Assembly (NCBI GenBank): GCA_000733355.1
Contig: JNVV01000017.1
Span: 347,792 to 411,791, forward strand
Reading direction: 5' to 3'
DNA length: 64,000 bases
Source of the DNA: Falciphora oryzae
Taxonomy: Eukaryota > Ascomycota > Sordariomycetes > Magnaporthales > Magnaporthaceae
Positions 51,975 to 63,033 of the stretch are shown in pieces. Each line of letters begins with the position of its first letter. The stretch's first letter is position 1. The translations under genes and the position numbers were made by a program. The notes beneath the pieces are model-generated. The model made no database searches and was not told the DNA's origin. It saw nothing but the letters and a program-made list of their open reading frames with translations.

Positions 51975-52592
51975 CTGCTGAAGAGGTCCCATTCAAGTTC
52001 ATGCCGCACGACCAGTACTCGTCCGCAAAGGGCGCCCTGGGCTGCAAGGTTTGTCCTGGCATCGGCCCTCGACCACCCTTTTGTTCACGACTTTCTCCGC
52101 CTGTTAACATGCATGTGCAGATAGACATTAACCGCGTCGCTTATTGGCCCACCCCTGTGGATTGTAATAAACTGTGTGTTAAAGTTTCGGCTCACGGCCG
52201 GAGTGTCCATTTCCTCAAAATCGACCTTTCGCAGGGTGCCTGGGATATCAGCTATGTTTGCCGCCCCTTCTCCTCGTCCTTAATGCTTCTCTTTTCTCCG
52301 TTGCAATTGGAATTTATCTCTAACAACTAACAGGACTCCTATGCCGCAAGTTTTCCCACTTTTCCCACCTTCCCGATCCTCTACTCCCGCTTTCCTAAAA
52401 CGTGTAGCCACCACCGCTTGGCATCCCGTGACTAACAAATCTTGTCCCTGCAGTACCTTGTTAGCGGCCATGGTGCATTAAGCAATCGCATAACCGGCGG
52501 CAATGAGTATGGGATTTGGGAAGATGTGCCGATGGAGGAGCGCAAAAGCCTGCTCCACACTCCAGGAAACAAGCTCGCTCTTTCAGCCAGCA
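51975..52592 (+). pseudogene. Secreted-protein remnant (probable small double-psi barrel type)
   Basis: A first exon with the end of a signal peptide (WAALASAEEVPFKFMPHDQY, to about 52047) is followed by a GTTTGT..TGCAG intron. The next exon encodes INRVAYWPTPVDCNKLCVKV, GRSVHFLKIDLSQGAWDISY. Another intron ends at CTGCAG (52453), followed by YLVSGHGALSNR and LLHTPGNKLALSASNS. This order matches, from memory, a family of small secreted fungal proteins. An ATG for the signal peptide is not in frame, and sequence after SASNS switches to PKS, so the gene is broken at both ends. Confidence 0.4.
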
Positions 52593-53543
52593 ACTCCAGT
52601 TGGGGGCCGTCCGATCGGGCGATAACTTTGCCCGGCTGCCTAAGGATCTGTGGGACTACAGCCTGGGACCTAAGGTTAAGGGCACGTGGAACCTGCACCG
52701 GGCCACGGCCGACCGTGGCATCAAATTTGACCCGTTTGTTCTTTCTAGCTCGCTGTCGTGCGCCATCGGCAACCCGGGCCAGGCCCACTACGTATCGGGT
52801 AACAGCTTCCTCAACGCCTTCGTGCAGCACCGCAATGGGCTCGGCCTGGCCGCCTCGGTTCCATCTCCGACGTGGGGTTCATGTCCGAGAAGGAACAGGC
52901 CTCGCTCCCCCAGGCGGCCAACCTGAGGGGCTTCAAAGACGCTGCGCGAGCAAGAGGTTCTGGACTCGATCGGACTGGCGATGATGGCCAAGGTCCACGA
53001 TGCCAGCAACAAGGGATATGCGAACAAAACGACGGCGGCGGCGGCATCGACCTTTTCCGAGCCCAACGTGTTCGTGCTGGGCCTCGATTCCACCATGCCG
53101 CTTGACAGTCCCGCCAACCGCGCGGTGTGGAAGAAGGACCGACGCATGGCAATCTACCACAACGACAGCGGAGCATTATAGCCGCCGTCCGGCAGCGGCA
53201 CTGGCAACACCTCGGACCGGATTAAAGTGCACCTCGCTAACGCGCGCGCGGACCCGGCGGTCCTTAAAACGCCCGAGGCGGCCGGCTTTTTCGCTTAAGA
53301 GATCGGCAAGAGGCTGATGTGCCTGCTGCTTAAGGCGACGGGGACTTGAACACGGGGATGTCGCTCACGGACCTCGGCCTCGACTCCCTGGTCGCTATCG
53401 AGCTGCGCGCCTGGCGGAAGCAGACGTTCGGTTTCGACATTTCGGTGCTGGAGATGCTGGGCACGGGCAACCTGGATGCCCTTGGTGGGCTTGCCGCCGA
53501 GAGGCTGCTGCAAATGTTTGTCGAGGAGGGCAGAAATGAGTGA
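52593..53543 (+). pseudogene. 3' end of a highly reducing polyketide synthase (ketoreductase to ACP)
   Basis: The pieces follow the end of a fungal reducing PKS. LGPKVKGTWNLHRAT and FVLSSSLSCAIGNPGQAHYV with GNSFLNAFVQHR form the ketoreductase C-terminal half. After a frame change come DVGFMSEK and VLGLDSTMPLDSPANRAVWK with KDRRMAIYHN, the linker. Then comes the acyl carrier protein with DLGLDSLVAIELR, the Ser being the phosphopantetheine site, near 53385. It ends in a stop at 53541. TAG/TAA codons and frame changes lie in the linker (about 53180 and 53297). The rest of the synthase is absent, so no product can be made. Confidence 0.8.
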
Positions 53544-55326
53544 GCGGTTTTACCTTGGGTTAGCGTTACCCGCCCAAGGGCATGGAAGTCCGTTGGCGGT
53601 ACGTCGGTAGACCGGCGGCCATCCGGGGAAACAATCCCATTTTCGCGCTCAAGGGCCAGCCATTGGCCCCTTCCAGACGACCATACTTACAGTAAGTAGG
53701 TATGGAACAAAAGACTGCTGGAATCCAACGGCGGCACGAAGATAGGTAGAGAACGGGCATTTGTTGGAGGCTGGATGAAACCTTGGAGAGCGATCTAGGT
53801 TGGAACTTGGCGGGTAGGTCGAATGGACGGATCACATTCCGAAAACATGAACCTTAACCTTTGGACTCGCTGGGTGATGTCTGGTGCCGTTCCATTGGGT
53901 GTGCGGTCAGTTTTAGGGCCATTAACGCCACGAGGACAGAAGGTGTTGCCCTCCTCATAGTGGTGGGACACCGCCACGGTAGTGCCGCGTGATCTCAACA
54001 AGGCGAGGATGGTCGCGGGGACCATCGCGCTGCAGAACGCGCCGCACCTCGTTTGGCGCTGGGAGGAGTGATTCCCACGCCACAGGGAAGATTACGCACG
54101 CCAAGCATGATGGCGCTGATGATCAAGATGGTAGGGGACGACAAGGGAGTCTAGGCGATCAGGCAGGTGATCTGCGTTGGCGCCGTCACTGCCAGACGAG
54201 ACAGAAGATTGCAAAGAGACAGACATCGTGCCGAGGGAAATGTTGGCAAAGCTTATGGTTGGACAAGCGTTCTGAGAAAGGAAGGGACGAAAAATATGCT
54301 ACTCACCAGGTCAGACGAGCTCAAGGAGGGGAATCCAGGTGTAGACGGGTTCGGCGCGCGCGACGACGAGAGGATCAAACGGGCACAACAAGAAGCAGAT
54401 GGATAGGCGTGCATGGGGCAAGGAGCCGTGCAGGCAGGGGGACGAGGCTCCAGAAACGACGGCCAGGAAGTGCGTTGTTGTGATTGTTGGGAGGGAAGGA
54501 AAAAGTGCCTGGAGTTGGGAAGAGGGAATCGCCTGACACCCACCCACGCACCTGCCGTCGCCAACACGCTCCGTCCCTTCGCTCCCCCCTGCATGGATCT
54601 CCGCCAAGCAAAGGAGAGCGACCCCTCGGGCATGGGAGGCAGCGCAACCAAAAGGCAAAATGACAGGCAGACTAGGCATCTATCTACAACCAAGCCCACC
54701 TCGGAAGATTGAATCCGGATTCTAGGAACAACGTCCCGCGTGCTAACCAACTGCACCGAGAGCCCTAAACAGGCGGCCGCGGGGAAGCGTAAAGTAAAGT
54801 CTCGGGGACTCGGAGAACAGGTAAAGGTCAAAGAGGAAGAGCGTCGCTTCTACAGAACCTGGTGGACTTGAAAGGTCGCTGCTCATGAACGCGTTTGACC
54901 TCCCGGGACCGGTGCACCCAGGACCGCGGGTTGGGAGATTGATCATCCTTGGCATAATGAGTTGCCTCCTCGGGGCCGGCCAGTTTGTGAAAGGGGGTAC
55001 ACACATCATTACCTAGTCATCAGTCGCTTGGCACCCCGCGCCTTTGACGATCCGCCTTTCCGACTGTTGGAGAGGCCCTCACTGGACCAGGTAGGATTGA
55101 AACGAAACCAACTGATATCTACCAGCCTCCACACAGAGATTCTGAAATCTGGTGGCGACAAGCAGGCTATCTACAATCCCGGTCACAGCCCCAAACTCCG
55201 AGTACGGTTCTTTTCAAGCAACGCGTCTCGGGACATTAACATTATTACACCACCTAGACCGGAGCGCCCGCCGGGCGACAAAGCCAGCCACAAAACAGCA
55301 GCCTTTTTGCTCCCCAGCAAGTGCCA
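53544..55326. other. About 1.8 kb with no recognisable gene
   Basis: Open frames on both strands (for example 53989-54483 plus, 54253-54831 minus) are Arg/Gly- or Pro/Ser-rich and unfamiliar. I see no repeat copies of elements found elsewhere in the window. Confidence 0.4.
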
Positions 55327-55565
55327 TTAAGCAGCGGTGCACGCCCGGGCGTTGGCCCACAGGTTCGTGCATCCCGAGTTGATGAACTTGTTCCAGCGCC
55401 TAAAGTCGGCCACCGAGATGCCGTTCTTGCTCGCGACGGTGTCGCAAGAATCGCCCGAGACAACCTGGTAGCGGCGCCTGCAGCCGGATACGACGTCGGG
55501 CATGGGCGTGGCGGCGCCGGGGATGCAGACGCAGGCGAAGTATCCGAGCAGCAGGTTGTTGCAGC
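55327..55565 (-). pseudogene. LysM-domain protein, 3' exon only
   Basis: The minus-strand exon begins after an acceptor (AAACAG, preceded by a 19-base A run) and encodes the end of one LysM-type repeat (CNNLLLGYFACVCIPGAATP). A second follows: YQVVSGDSCDTVASKNGISV, then FRRWNKFINSGCTNLWANA, ending at 55327. LysM proteins bind chitin or related glycans and are often secreted effectors. No upstream LysM exon was found within 300 bp, so this is an isolated 3' end. Confidence 0.65.
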
Positions 55566-55568
55566 CTG

Positions 55569-55587
55569 TTTTTTTTTTTTTTTTTTT
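55569..55587. repeat. 19-base poly-T tract
   Basis: A homopolymer directly upstream, in minus sense, of the LysM exon. It is unusually long for a fungal intron end and prone to length error. Confidence 0.9.
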
Positions 55588-55927
55588 GCAAAGCTCAATT
55601 CGATACGCTGTTACAAGCGCTGCATATGGCTCGGCCAGGAGCTGTAACTGCGTAGCCATTTACCAGCATCGATCATTTCTACCGAATCACCAGGTTGCGG
55701 TGGCGTGGGGCGGTGAGACCCTCCGGCAGCAGAATTTGGACCAATCAGAGGGAGCGCACGAATTTGCCACCAACAACCGCTTCCCAATCGGCGCCACGAG
55801 CGAGCCTTTCCATGCTTACGGTCATCTTCCATCGTCATTACGGTACGAAGGTGAAGGACGGCTTTGTTTCTGTTCTGCATTTCCATACTCTAACCTTCCA
55901 TCTGCTGCAGTTCCAGCGCATCATACA

Positions 55928-58307
55928 ATGTCGTACATTCAGCAAAGGTTCACCCAAGTCGCGCTGCTGATGGATGAGCTTCAGCTCCTCTACGAAGAAT
56001 ACGAAGCAGAGAAACGGGACCGAGATGCGCCATTTCAGCAAAGGCAGAGCGAACTCGAAATAGAGCTTAAAACGCTCAAGGAAGACCGCGAAGCCGCGAG
56101 CAAGGAGGTGGAGCAAGAATATAAGCACAGATTCGACGAGTTAACTTGGTTCCTTCCCCAGCCCCATGTATGTTTCGCATGTGGTGTCCGAATCCCGTTA
56201 TTTCCGTCGATTTAATTCTGACATTGGAACTGTTGTGTAGCCTGACCAAGCTGCTAAGTCCCCGGCATCTCCCAATGTCGGCCCCGGCGTGCGAGAACGA
56301 CGGAACACAGGCGACCGCTTGTCGAGCGACGACGGATCGGGCCACGATGACGGGTCAGAAGACAACGACGACGAGTTAGAAGACAACGACGACGGGTCAG
56401 AAGAAGACAACGACGACGGGTCAGAAGAAGATAACGACGACGGGTCGGATTATAGCGACGACCAACCGGTAGATAACGATAACGAGCCCGGAGACGACGA
56501 TAACGGATCGGATCATAGCGACGGCGAGTCGGAAGACAACGACGCCGGGCCTGTAGACAACGGCAACAGATCGGCGTACAGCCATAACGGACCGACAAGT
56601 GCAGCATTGGACTCGCCAAGAGCGCTTCGAAAACGCAAGCCAGCAAAAGCGGAAAGCGATCTCGAGCGTCCCAAGAAGAGGCGTCGAAGAGATGCGCAGA
56701 CAGCCAGCTCTGGCAATGTGAGAGCGCGCAGACTCGGGGAGGCGACGAGCGACAGGACCGAGAAAACGGTCAGCTTTGAAGACGTTTTTGGGCAATACCG
56801 TATCGTCACTTGGCCAGCGGCTTCTCATCGCTTTTACATATTACGGTGCAACCACCACGGCAAGACTTTTAACAGCAAAGATCCTGTCCAAGGAGCTGGC
56901 AAACATCTCAGCAAAAGCCATGGCATGACCGGGACACACGAAAATGCTATTAAGGAGCTTGGCTTCCGTGTGCAAGATTGCACACAGGAACAGGTCGACG
57001 AAAGCAACCGCGCGGTCGATCAGCTCAATCACGCAGTCGATCAGCCCAACCACGCAGTCGATCGGCCCCAACAACGCCTTGCCAGCGACCCAAAGACCAG
57101 CATCCAGCCTATCAGCGGCGGATTCTACCAAGTTTACTGGCACGCCGGCGCGAAAACCCGTTCCGGCACCCGCTCCGGCACCCCATTCGTAGCCTTGTGC
57201 CTTCCGACCGACAGCTTCGACGCAGTGGGCATATTAGGCTCCATTCACGACACAGGCCTGGTGCGTAGCATTCCCATATGCTACCGCACTCACACGCGAA
57301 CGAACAAGATCCTGGGCTGGAACGAGGACTACCAAGATGGCGGCACAAAGGCTTCCCAGCGCAAATTCCCCTTCCTGTTTTTCACCGGTGACGTTCAGTT
57401 GCCTTCCGAAGGTAAACTCTCTATTCCCAAGAGAGGGAAGATGCTTTCGTGGGTAGCCGCAAACAATATCCAACCACTCGATCTCAACGACAGCACCACC
57501 AGTCATCTTCCAGGCCATGCGACTGCGTTGGCGTTTGCGTCCAGATTGCTCCACCAGCATAAGCCAGCCACCGCTATCAATAATCAGTCGTCTGCAACGG
57601 ATTCGGGCCCACTTCCCAATGCCGGAAACGACGACGGATTCGGAGATCAAAGCCAGGCAGAGGGCAGCCAAGAAGCCCTAGCGCTGATAGCATCAGCTAG
57701 CCTCCTTGCAAGCAGTTCTGAAACTAGCAGACGCAGCGCAAATGCCGAGCAGCCAGCAGCTGATACTTCTCGATCCGAGCCAAAGCCAGCACCTTCAGAC
57801 GGGGCAGATAACTCCGCCAGCTCCGCGCCGGCAGCCCTCGACATTATCGTACAGGGGCCCGACTCACAACCACTGGACGAGGATGCCGACACCGCCCAAA
57901 ACGGTCTGACATCAGTGACACACCTTCCAAGCAACTCAGAGGACAGCAGACCCAGCTCCGAGAACAACAGGCCCAGCTCCGAGGACGGCAGACCCGGTCC
58001 CGAGGACAGCGGACCCAGTTCCGATAACAAACCCAACTCCGAAAACAATAGACCCAACCCCAAGGACAGCAGACCCAGCCCCGAAAACAACAGGCCCAGT
58101 TCCGAGGAAAACAGGCCTAGTCCCGAGGACAACAGACCCAACTTTGAAAACAACATACCCAGGCCCGAGGACAATAGACAAGATATACGCGAGGTAGTAG
58201 TCGGCGCTCCACAGTCTCAGCCAGGTTCGGACGGGCGGGGGCGCGATTTAAAAGCAGAAAGAGGTAGTTTAAGCTTTATTTTGGGAAAAAGTGATGTGGA
58301 AAAATAA
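55928..58307 (+). CDS. Acidic, repeat-rich 768-residue protein with coiled coil and Cys/His motif
   Basis: Exon 1 is 55928-56167 and exon 2 is 56241-58307 (GTATGT..GTAG intron, phase 0). Exon 1 encodes a heptad-like helix (MSYIQQRFTQVALLMDELQL and onward, Glu/Lys-rich). Exon 2 begins with an Asp/Asn/Gly/Ser-rich tract of about 100 residues and a basic KKRRRR patch. A compact region follows with YILRCNHHGKTF and HLSKSHGMTG, a plausible C..H..H zinc-binding motif, and GFYQVYWHAG. Then comes a long Ser/Ala-rich part. The C-terminus has about ten repeats built on S-x-E-x-N-R-P (57930-58190). The basic patch suggests a nuclear protein. I know similar fungal proteins only as uncharacterised. Confidence 0.8.
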
Positions 58308-58573
58308 CAATTTTTGTATGCGAGCGTTGGTAAATATTAATGGGCGGAGATACAGGTTTGGGGTCGCGCTGAGCGAACTCCCCTCATGTTATATTCCAAC
58401 GTCCCGCAGCCCCTGGCTGGTGGAGAGGATGTCCAGACTCGACAGATATATACGCACTTATCCCCTGTAATTGCCGTACGGAGCTGCCACCATCTAATAA
58501 GCATTGGCTTAACAACGTGCTTTTCATCCTTGGGTCTTTTATTTGCCACGTTTTAGGTACGCAAGTAGAGGTG
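58308..58573. other. Intergenic, nothing recognised
   Basis: 3' flank of the acidic protein gene with no gene signal. Confidence 0.4.
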
Positions 58574-58735
58574 GTGGGTGGTGTTGCGGCCAGACTAATG
58601 GAGGACGAGGGCCTTGCATTGGCGCTATGAACGAAGATTCCACACTGTCGCCCTAAAGTTGCCCCTCTATGTGGCTTGCGCCTGCTCCAAAGTTGTGGCG
58701 GTGCCACTGGACGTCTGGCTCGTGGGGAGGTGACG
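58574..58735 (+). repeat. Dispersed direct repeat, copy 2
   Basis: Matches 51643-51827 in the same orientation, with small indels; it lacks the C run of the other copy. An open frame of 273 codons (58676-59497) continues from it but has no familiar motif. Confidence 0.75.
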
Positions 58736-59630
58736 TTGTTATTCGAGAAGCCTCGCAACGGCGTCGTGCCCGTTACCCGCGGCCCACGACAGCGGCGTCC
58801 GCCCGTACTCGTCCTTCGAGTCGACGTCGACCTTGCCTGTGGCGCTCACGACAGCGGCGTCCGGCCATCTCCATCTTTAATGTCGATAGTAGTGTGGTCC
58901 GCTCTCTGCACCTCAGCCTCGTCCACTCCTGATATCGACACCCCACTCGGCATTCAGTTTGTTTCCAACGCCAGCGCAGAACGGGGCCTCTGCGAGCACC
59001 ACGAGTACGCTTCCAAGCACGGCTTCCTGATGTGTCCCGCAACGTTCCGGAGCTTGTCGTCTGAAGCCCCCTCGCTTTCCCGTGCCGCTCCTTACCCCCT
59101 TTCCGACATTCTCTTCCCCGCCACCCACTATTCCCTCAGGTCAAGCCTAGGTATACAGCTTGTGGCAGGATCGCTGCTGGGAGAAGAAGCGGAACGCCGT
59201 TGGACCGGATCGTCGACCGGGTGCGAATGGTCGCCCGAAACCTGGCCCATGGGTCCCGGGCGAACGCCACGGAAGAAATATGCCCACGATAGCCGAAAAA
59301 CAAGCCCCGGCGGACACCACGGAGGAGGAGGCGTGCCGACGGCAACCGAAGGACGGCCGGAGGGCCAAGGCATAAGAAGGGCCCGAGGGACCCCCTGTAA
59401 GGGAGTTTGGAGGGCAAGCTATCGTTTCTTTGTTCACCATCACTATAGACTTATCAAGCCTTGCACGAATACGACTGTTGAACCGCTGGACCCCTGAGAT
59501 CGCCCTGGGAGAACCCCCCTTTCCCGGCCTGACACTCCCCTAGGAGCCAAGGGTTACGCCCAGACGAACCCGACCCTTCTCGCCTCCACAGGTGGCAGCA
59601 CGCGGGATATGCCGAGAGCCAATCGTTTAG
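58736..59630. other. No recognisable gene
   Basis: Overlapping frames on both strands, none with motifs I recognise. Confidence 0.35.
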
Positions 59631-60550
59631 CTAACCAATCAGGAGGAAGAATGACATCATCACCACCTGGGGTGGAAACGAAGTTATCACCAGACGAAGG
59701 CTCAGGTTGTCGGTAGAAAGCTCGCCGACACCGCTCATGAGGTCAAGGACGTCGTTGAGCTTGTCGAAGCCTATCAGGAACAGGAGGACGACCTCCCAGG
59801 GCGTGTTCCTCTCTAGGGCGCGGGCGCATTCGGCGACGAAATGCGCGGCCTCGCCCACCCTCGCCCTCAGCTTGAACGACAGGACGCCAGCGGGCTCCAC
59901 TTTGTCAATCCGCTGCCGCATCAACTTGCTGTCCGCGAGCTCCGGGATCAGCCGGTGGGCTGCGCCGTTCACCGCGTCTGTACCCGGGTGTTGCTGGATC
60001 GTGAGCGTATAAGACCGGCCGTCGACGCCGGGGCCGTAGAGCCGCTTTCCGATCCCCGAGAACTTGCCATCGCGTCCCAGACGTTGATGAGCCAGGGAGC
60101 GAGCCAGGCTGAGGTGGTTCAGTAGCTCTTTGATGACTTTTCACAAAAGATGATTATCTTCTTCGGAGGCGCGTACCTATCACTGCCTGCCCACTCCTCT
60201 CAGTCGGCGAGCATGGCATTGGTCGGCTCGCCCAGCCGAAGCCAATTTGGGGCTACACTCGCAGATTTCGGCCCAGGTACCCCACACCAGGGACTTGCTC
60301 TCCGCCTCGGTGACGGTGCCCGAGTAGAAGACGTTCTCGAACTCCTTCCCGTTAAAGACCCAATCCGTATAGCGTTCCTCCTGCCTGAGCGCTGCCAGGG
60401 CCGGGAATGTGGCGCATGGCGTCAGGAGCGGAAGTTGGCGGCGCTGCGGCCCTTTTTGGCGTCCTCGATGACGTCCGCAAGCGTCGGCTCGTTACCCCGT
60501 TTGTTTGTGGCAGGCCCTTCCATTCCGTGACACGCTCGTGCAGCCCCGCT
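59631..60550 (-). pseudogene. Degenerate gene, possibly helicase-like
   Basis: Minus-strand pieces read GPATNKRGNEPTLADVIEDA (about 60530), EFENVFYSGTVTEAESKSLV with WGTWAEICE (about 60340-60260), PKKIIIFCEKSSKSY (about 60165-60120), then a long Leu/Arg-rich frame to 59631. KIIIFCE is like the first strand of a helicase C-terminal domain, and STW- and W-rich surroundings fit some fungal SNF2 proteins. The last frame has WEVVLLFLIGFD and LRLVITS, which could suggest a STAND ATPase instead. Frames differ and stops occur, so the identity stays open. Confidence 0.25.
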
Positions 60551-61034
60551 TCGCGGCGGAGAGCAAGGCAGCCTTGATCCTTCACTGAAGCTCCAAGGAC
60601 TTGTGCCTCCGTTGAGTCCGCTCTCCAGTCCCACGCCTCTCCAACCGGGCGCATGAACATGCATCACTGAGCTGGCAACAAGCTGGGCGGCATGGAGCTT
60701 GTGCTCTGGCTCTTGATTTGTATTCTTTAATTGCCCCTCTCGTTGACGGAGGCAAGCCCGCACCACCCATCACCCCTTGCGGGCATGCAGCCGTGACGCC
60801 CAAGTCATCCGCAAAAACTCAGTGAGCAGCGAAACACAAGTGCTCCGCAACAGTAAGCCCTCGGCATTTGTGCCAAGTGAAGAGAGGATCCTGGTCGCGT
60901 CTCCTTGATGCCTCCTGCCAGGCAGCGCGTCCTCGGACAAAAGCCTGCCACTTTTAGCATGCTTCGCCGGCCCCACGGGTGAACGGAGGCTTCCGAGGCG
61001 CAGGATACCTACGTACATCACGCCCGCGAGCCGT
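60551..61034. other. Intergenic, nothing recognised
   Basis: No gene signal upstream of the APH-family 3' end. Confidence 0.35.
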
Positions 61035-62001
61035 TTACTGAAGCCAGGGCCGGTTTTTCTTCCACTCCGCCTCGCGAGCGTCGCGCAACTTTTGATATGC
61101 CGCGGTGACCTCTGGGAATCCCATCTCTCCAAGCCTCTGCTCAACCCGCACCCTATACTCGTCGTTGAGCTCAATCCGCACCGGGGGCTTGCCGTCGCGC
61201 ACTACGCTGGGTCTAGTGACACGTTCCGCATTCGAGACTCCACAGATGGCGAACTTCATCCGCACCCATTCCAGGGGAGCGTACCCGGCCATTTCCCAGT
61301 CGATGACGACAATCCGGTCCCCATTGACGATGATGTTAGTAGGCCCAAGGTCGTTGTGAGACAGGGTAAACACCGAGCAGTCCATTTCCAAGCTCCTGGC
61401 ATTGTTGTTGGAGAAATTCTACTCGATCGTCGCGCGGCTCTTGCAACGGGTTCATCCAGTTGCAGTCCGATCCAGTCATAGCGTTGGACTGGGAGACCTT
61501 GATTTCGGCGCAAATTTCTGCGACGCGAGTGACCACGTGCTCCTTCTCCTCTTCAGACATATCCCACCACGCCTCGTTGAGTCGCTTGCCGGGGAAATAC
61601 GGCTCAATCAGGTAGGTCTTGCCGGCGTCTTCGGTATAGAAGAGGACGGTGGGAATGTCGAAGCTGAGTTGCGCCAGGGTTTCGGGTTCTCGTCGAGTGT
61701 TGTCGCTGGCGATCCTGATCTTGATGATGAGCGAGTCGCCAAAGCTGAAAACGGCTGACGAATCGCCAGCGTCGTGGATCTGGCGGGAATGCCCGTCGGG
61801 GGCGAGCGATCCAGCATCGGGCCGGGAGGCTGGCGCCGCGGAGAGGGTATAATACGAGCCATCGCTGGGGTTCTCCCATAGGCAGTTGCAGTCTTCCTTG
61901 CGCGGCCCTTGGATGTGACGGAGGACGTGCTTGCTCCCGACGAGCCAGGAGGTCGCGTCGATTTGCATGGCCGAGTCTCGCACGCGGATGGGGGCGTCCA
62001 T
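61035..62001 (-). pseudogene. Aminoglycoside phosphotransferase (APH)-family kinase with one frameshift
   Basis: From MDAPIRVRDS (62001) the frame encodes an APH-type small-molecule kinase. VFSFGDSLIIKI holds the ATP Lys; PTVLFYTEDAGKTYLIEPYF spans the hinge; RLNEAWWDM and EEEKEHVV follow. Near 61390 the frame shifts: after EFLQQQC the next frame gives the catalytic loop SHNDLGPTNIIV (Asp and Asn of H-x-D-x4-N) and VVIDWEMAGY (the metal-binding Asp), running to the stop at 61035. All key residues are present, so a single indel or sequencing error is all that breaks the roughly 320-residue protein. Fungal members are diverse and their substrates mostly unknown. Confidence 0.8.
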
Positions 62002-63033
62002 GTCAGGCTAGTTGAGGGATGAGCACCTGTTGCTGTTGTTATTTGAGCAACAAATTGCCAAAACTGGGACCGATGCTTCTTAGGTCAAGAACTCGGATGG
62101 CGAATTGGTGACGTGTGGCAAGCCTAGCAACTACGCCAGTACTGCTAAATAGGACTTGACAGCAGGTACTCGTTTGTTCACAACCAAGTTGCCTGCGCAC
62201 TTGTTTCTGACCTGAGAGACAGCCACTTTGGGATTCGTAACAGATTCGGGAACGCATCTGCTTGTCTCAAGTGGAAACACAGCCGGGTTTCAATTCTCTC
62301 GCTGTTTTGTCAGCTGTCGGCGAAGAAGTTTCAGTGAACAGAATACATAGTTATGCGGCTTGCAGTAGCAACGCAAAGTTTGGTGGTGCCAAGATGTCTC
62401 AGCGTCTCCTACCTCCACCAGCCAGCGGCATATCCACGGCCTCAGGTCTGCCCTTGCGCGACACGTGTACCTGCCTATGGTTTCTGGGCCACAGTGAAGA
62501 AACAGAGGTACTTCGTGTTGGTCATCAGCACCGCAATAAGCCGTCTGTCGAGAGCCTTTCCACTCAACCAACATCTTTGCTCTTGTCCCATGCGGCTGCC
62601 GCCCCAAACACGGCGGAGTCGTCCCGCCCACTGATATCCACACCAACCCTCGCCCTCGTCCTTGTCGTCGTCCTCCTCTTCGTCGTCATCCCCCTCCCCT
62701 CTCCTCCTGGTGCTCGTGCGTGTCGACGCCGCCCACCGTGCTCGTGTAGAGCCGCACGACGCAGTCGCCCCGGCGCTGGAACACCGCCGCCTCAAGCACC
62801 TTCTCGATTTTTTCTCTTCTCTCTTCTACATGTGGCTCTGCGCTTCCGCTGGTTCGGCCGTGTGATGATCCTTTCTAAGGTGGGGATCCGATGATGGGGG
62901 ACTCTGAGGTCCTGGGGCGTTTGGAAGGGGATTCGTGGCGGTGGGGGGCGACGTTGACGGATGAGGAGGAACGGGGCTCCTCCTAGCGAGTGGCTCGGTG
63001 CGGAATGGAATACTCGACGCCAACGACGCTCTG
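62002..63033. other. About 1 kb without a recognised gene
   Basis: A short minus-strand segment near 62700-62810 (VLEAAVFQRRGDCVVRLYTS) looks protein-like but is isolated. The rest is unfamiliar. Confidence 0.35.

Noticed and set aside
59631..59972. STAND/NACHT ATPase call for the Leu-rich frame
   Set aside because: WEVVLLFLIGFD..LRLVITS fits loosely, but neighbouring pieces look helicase-like and no P-loop is present. Left as undecided.
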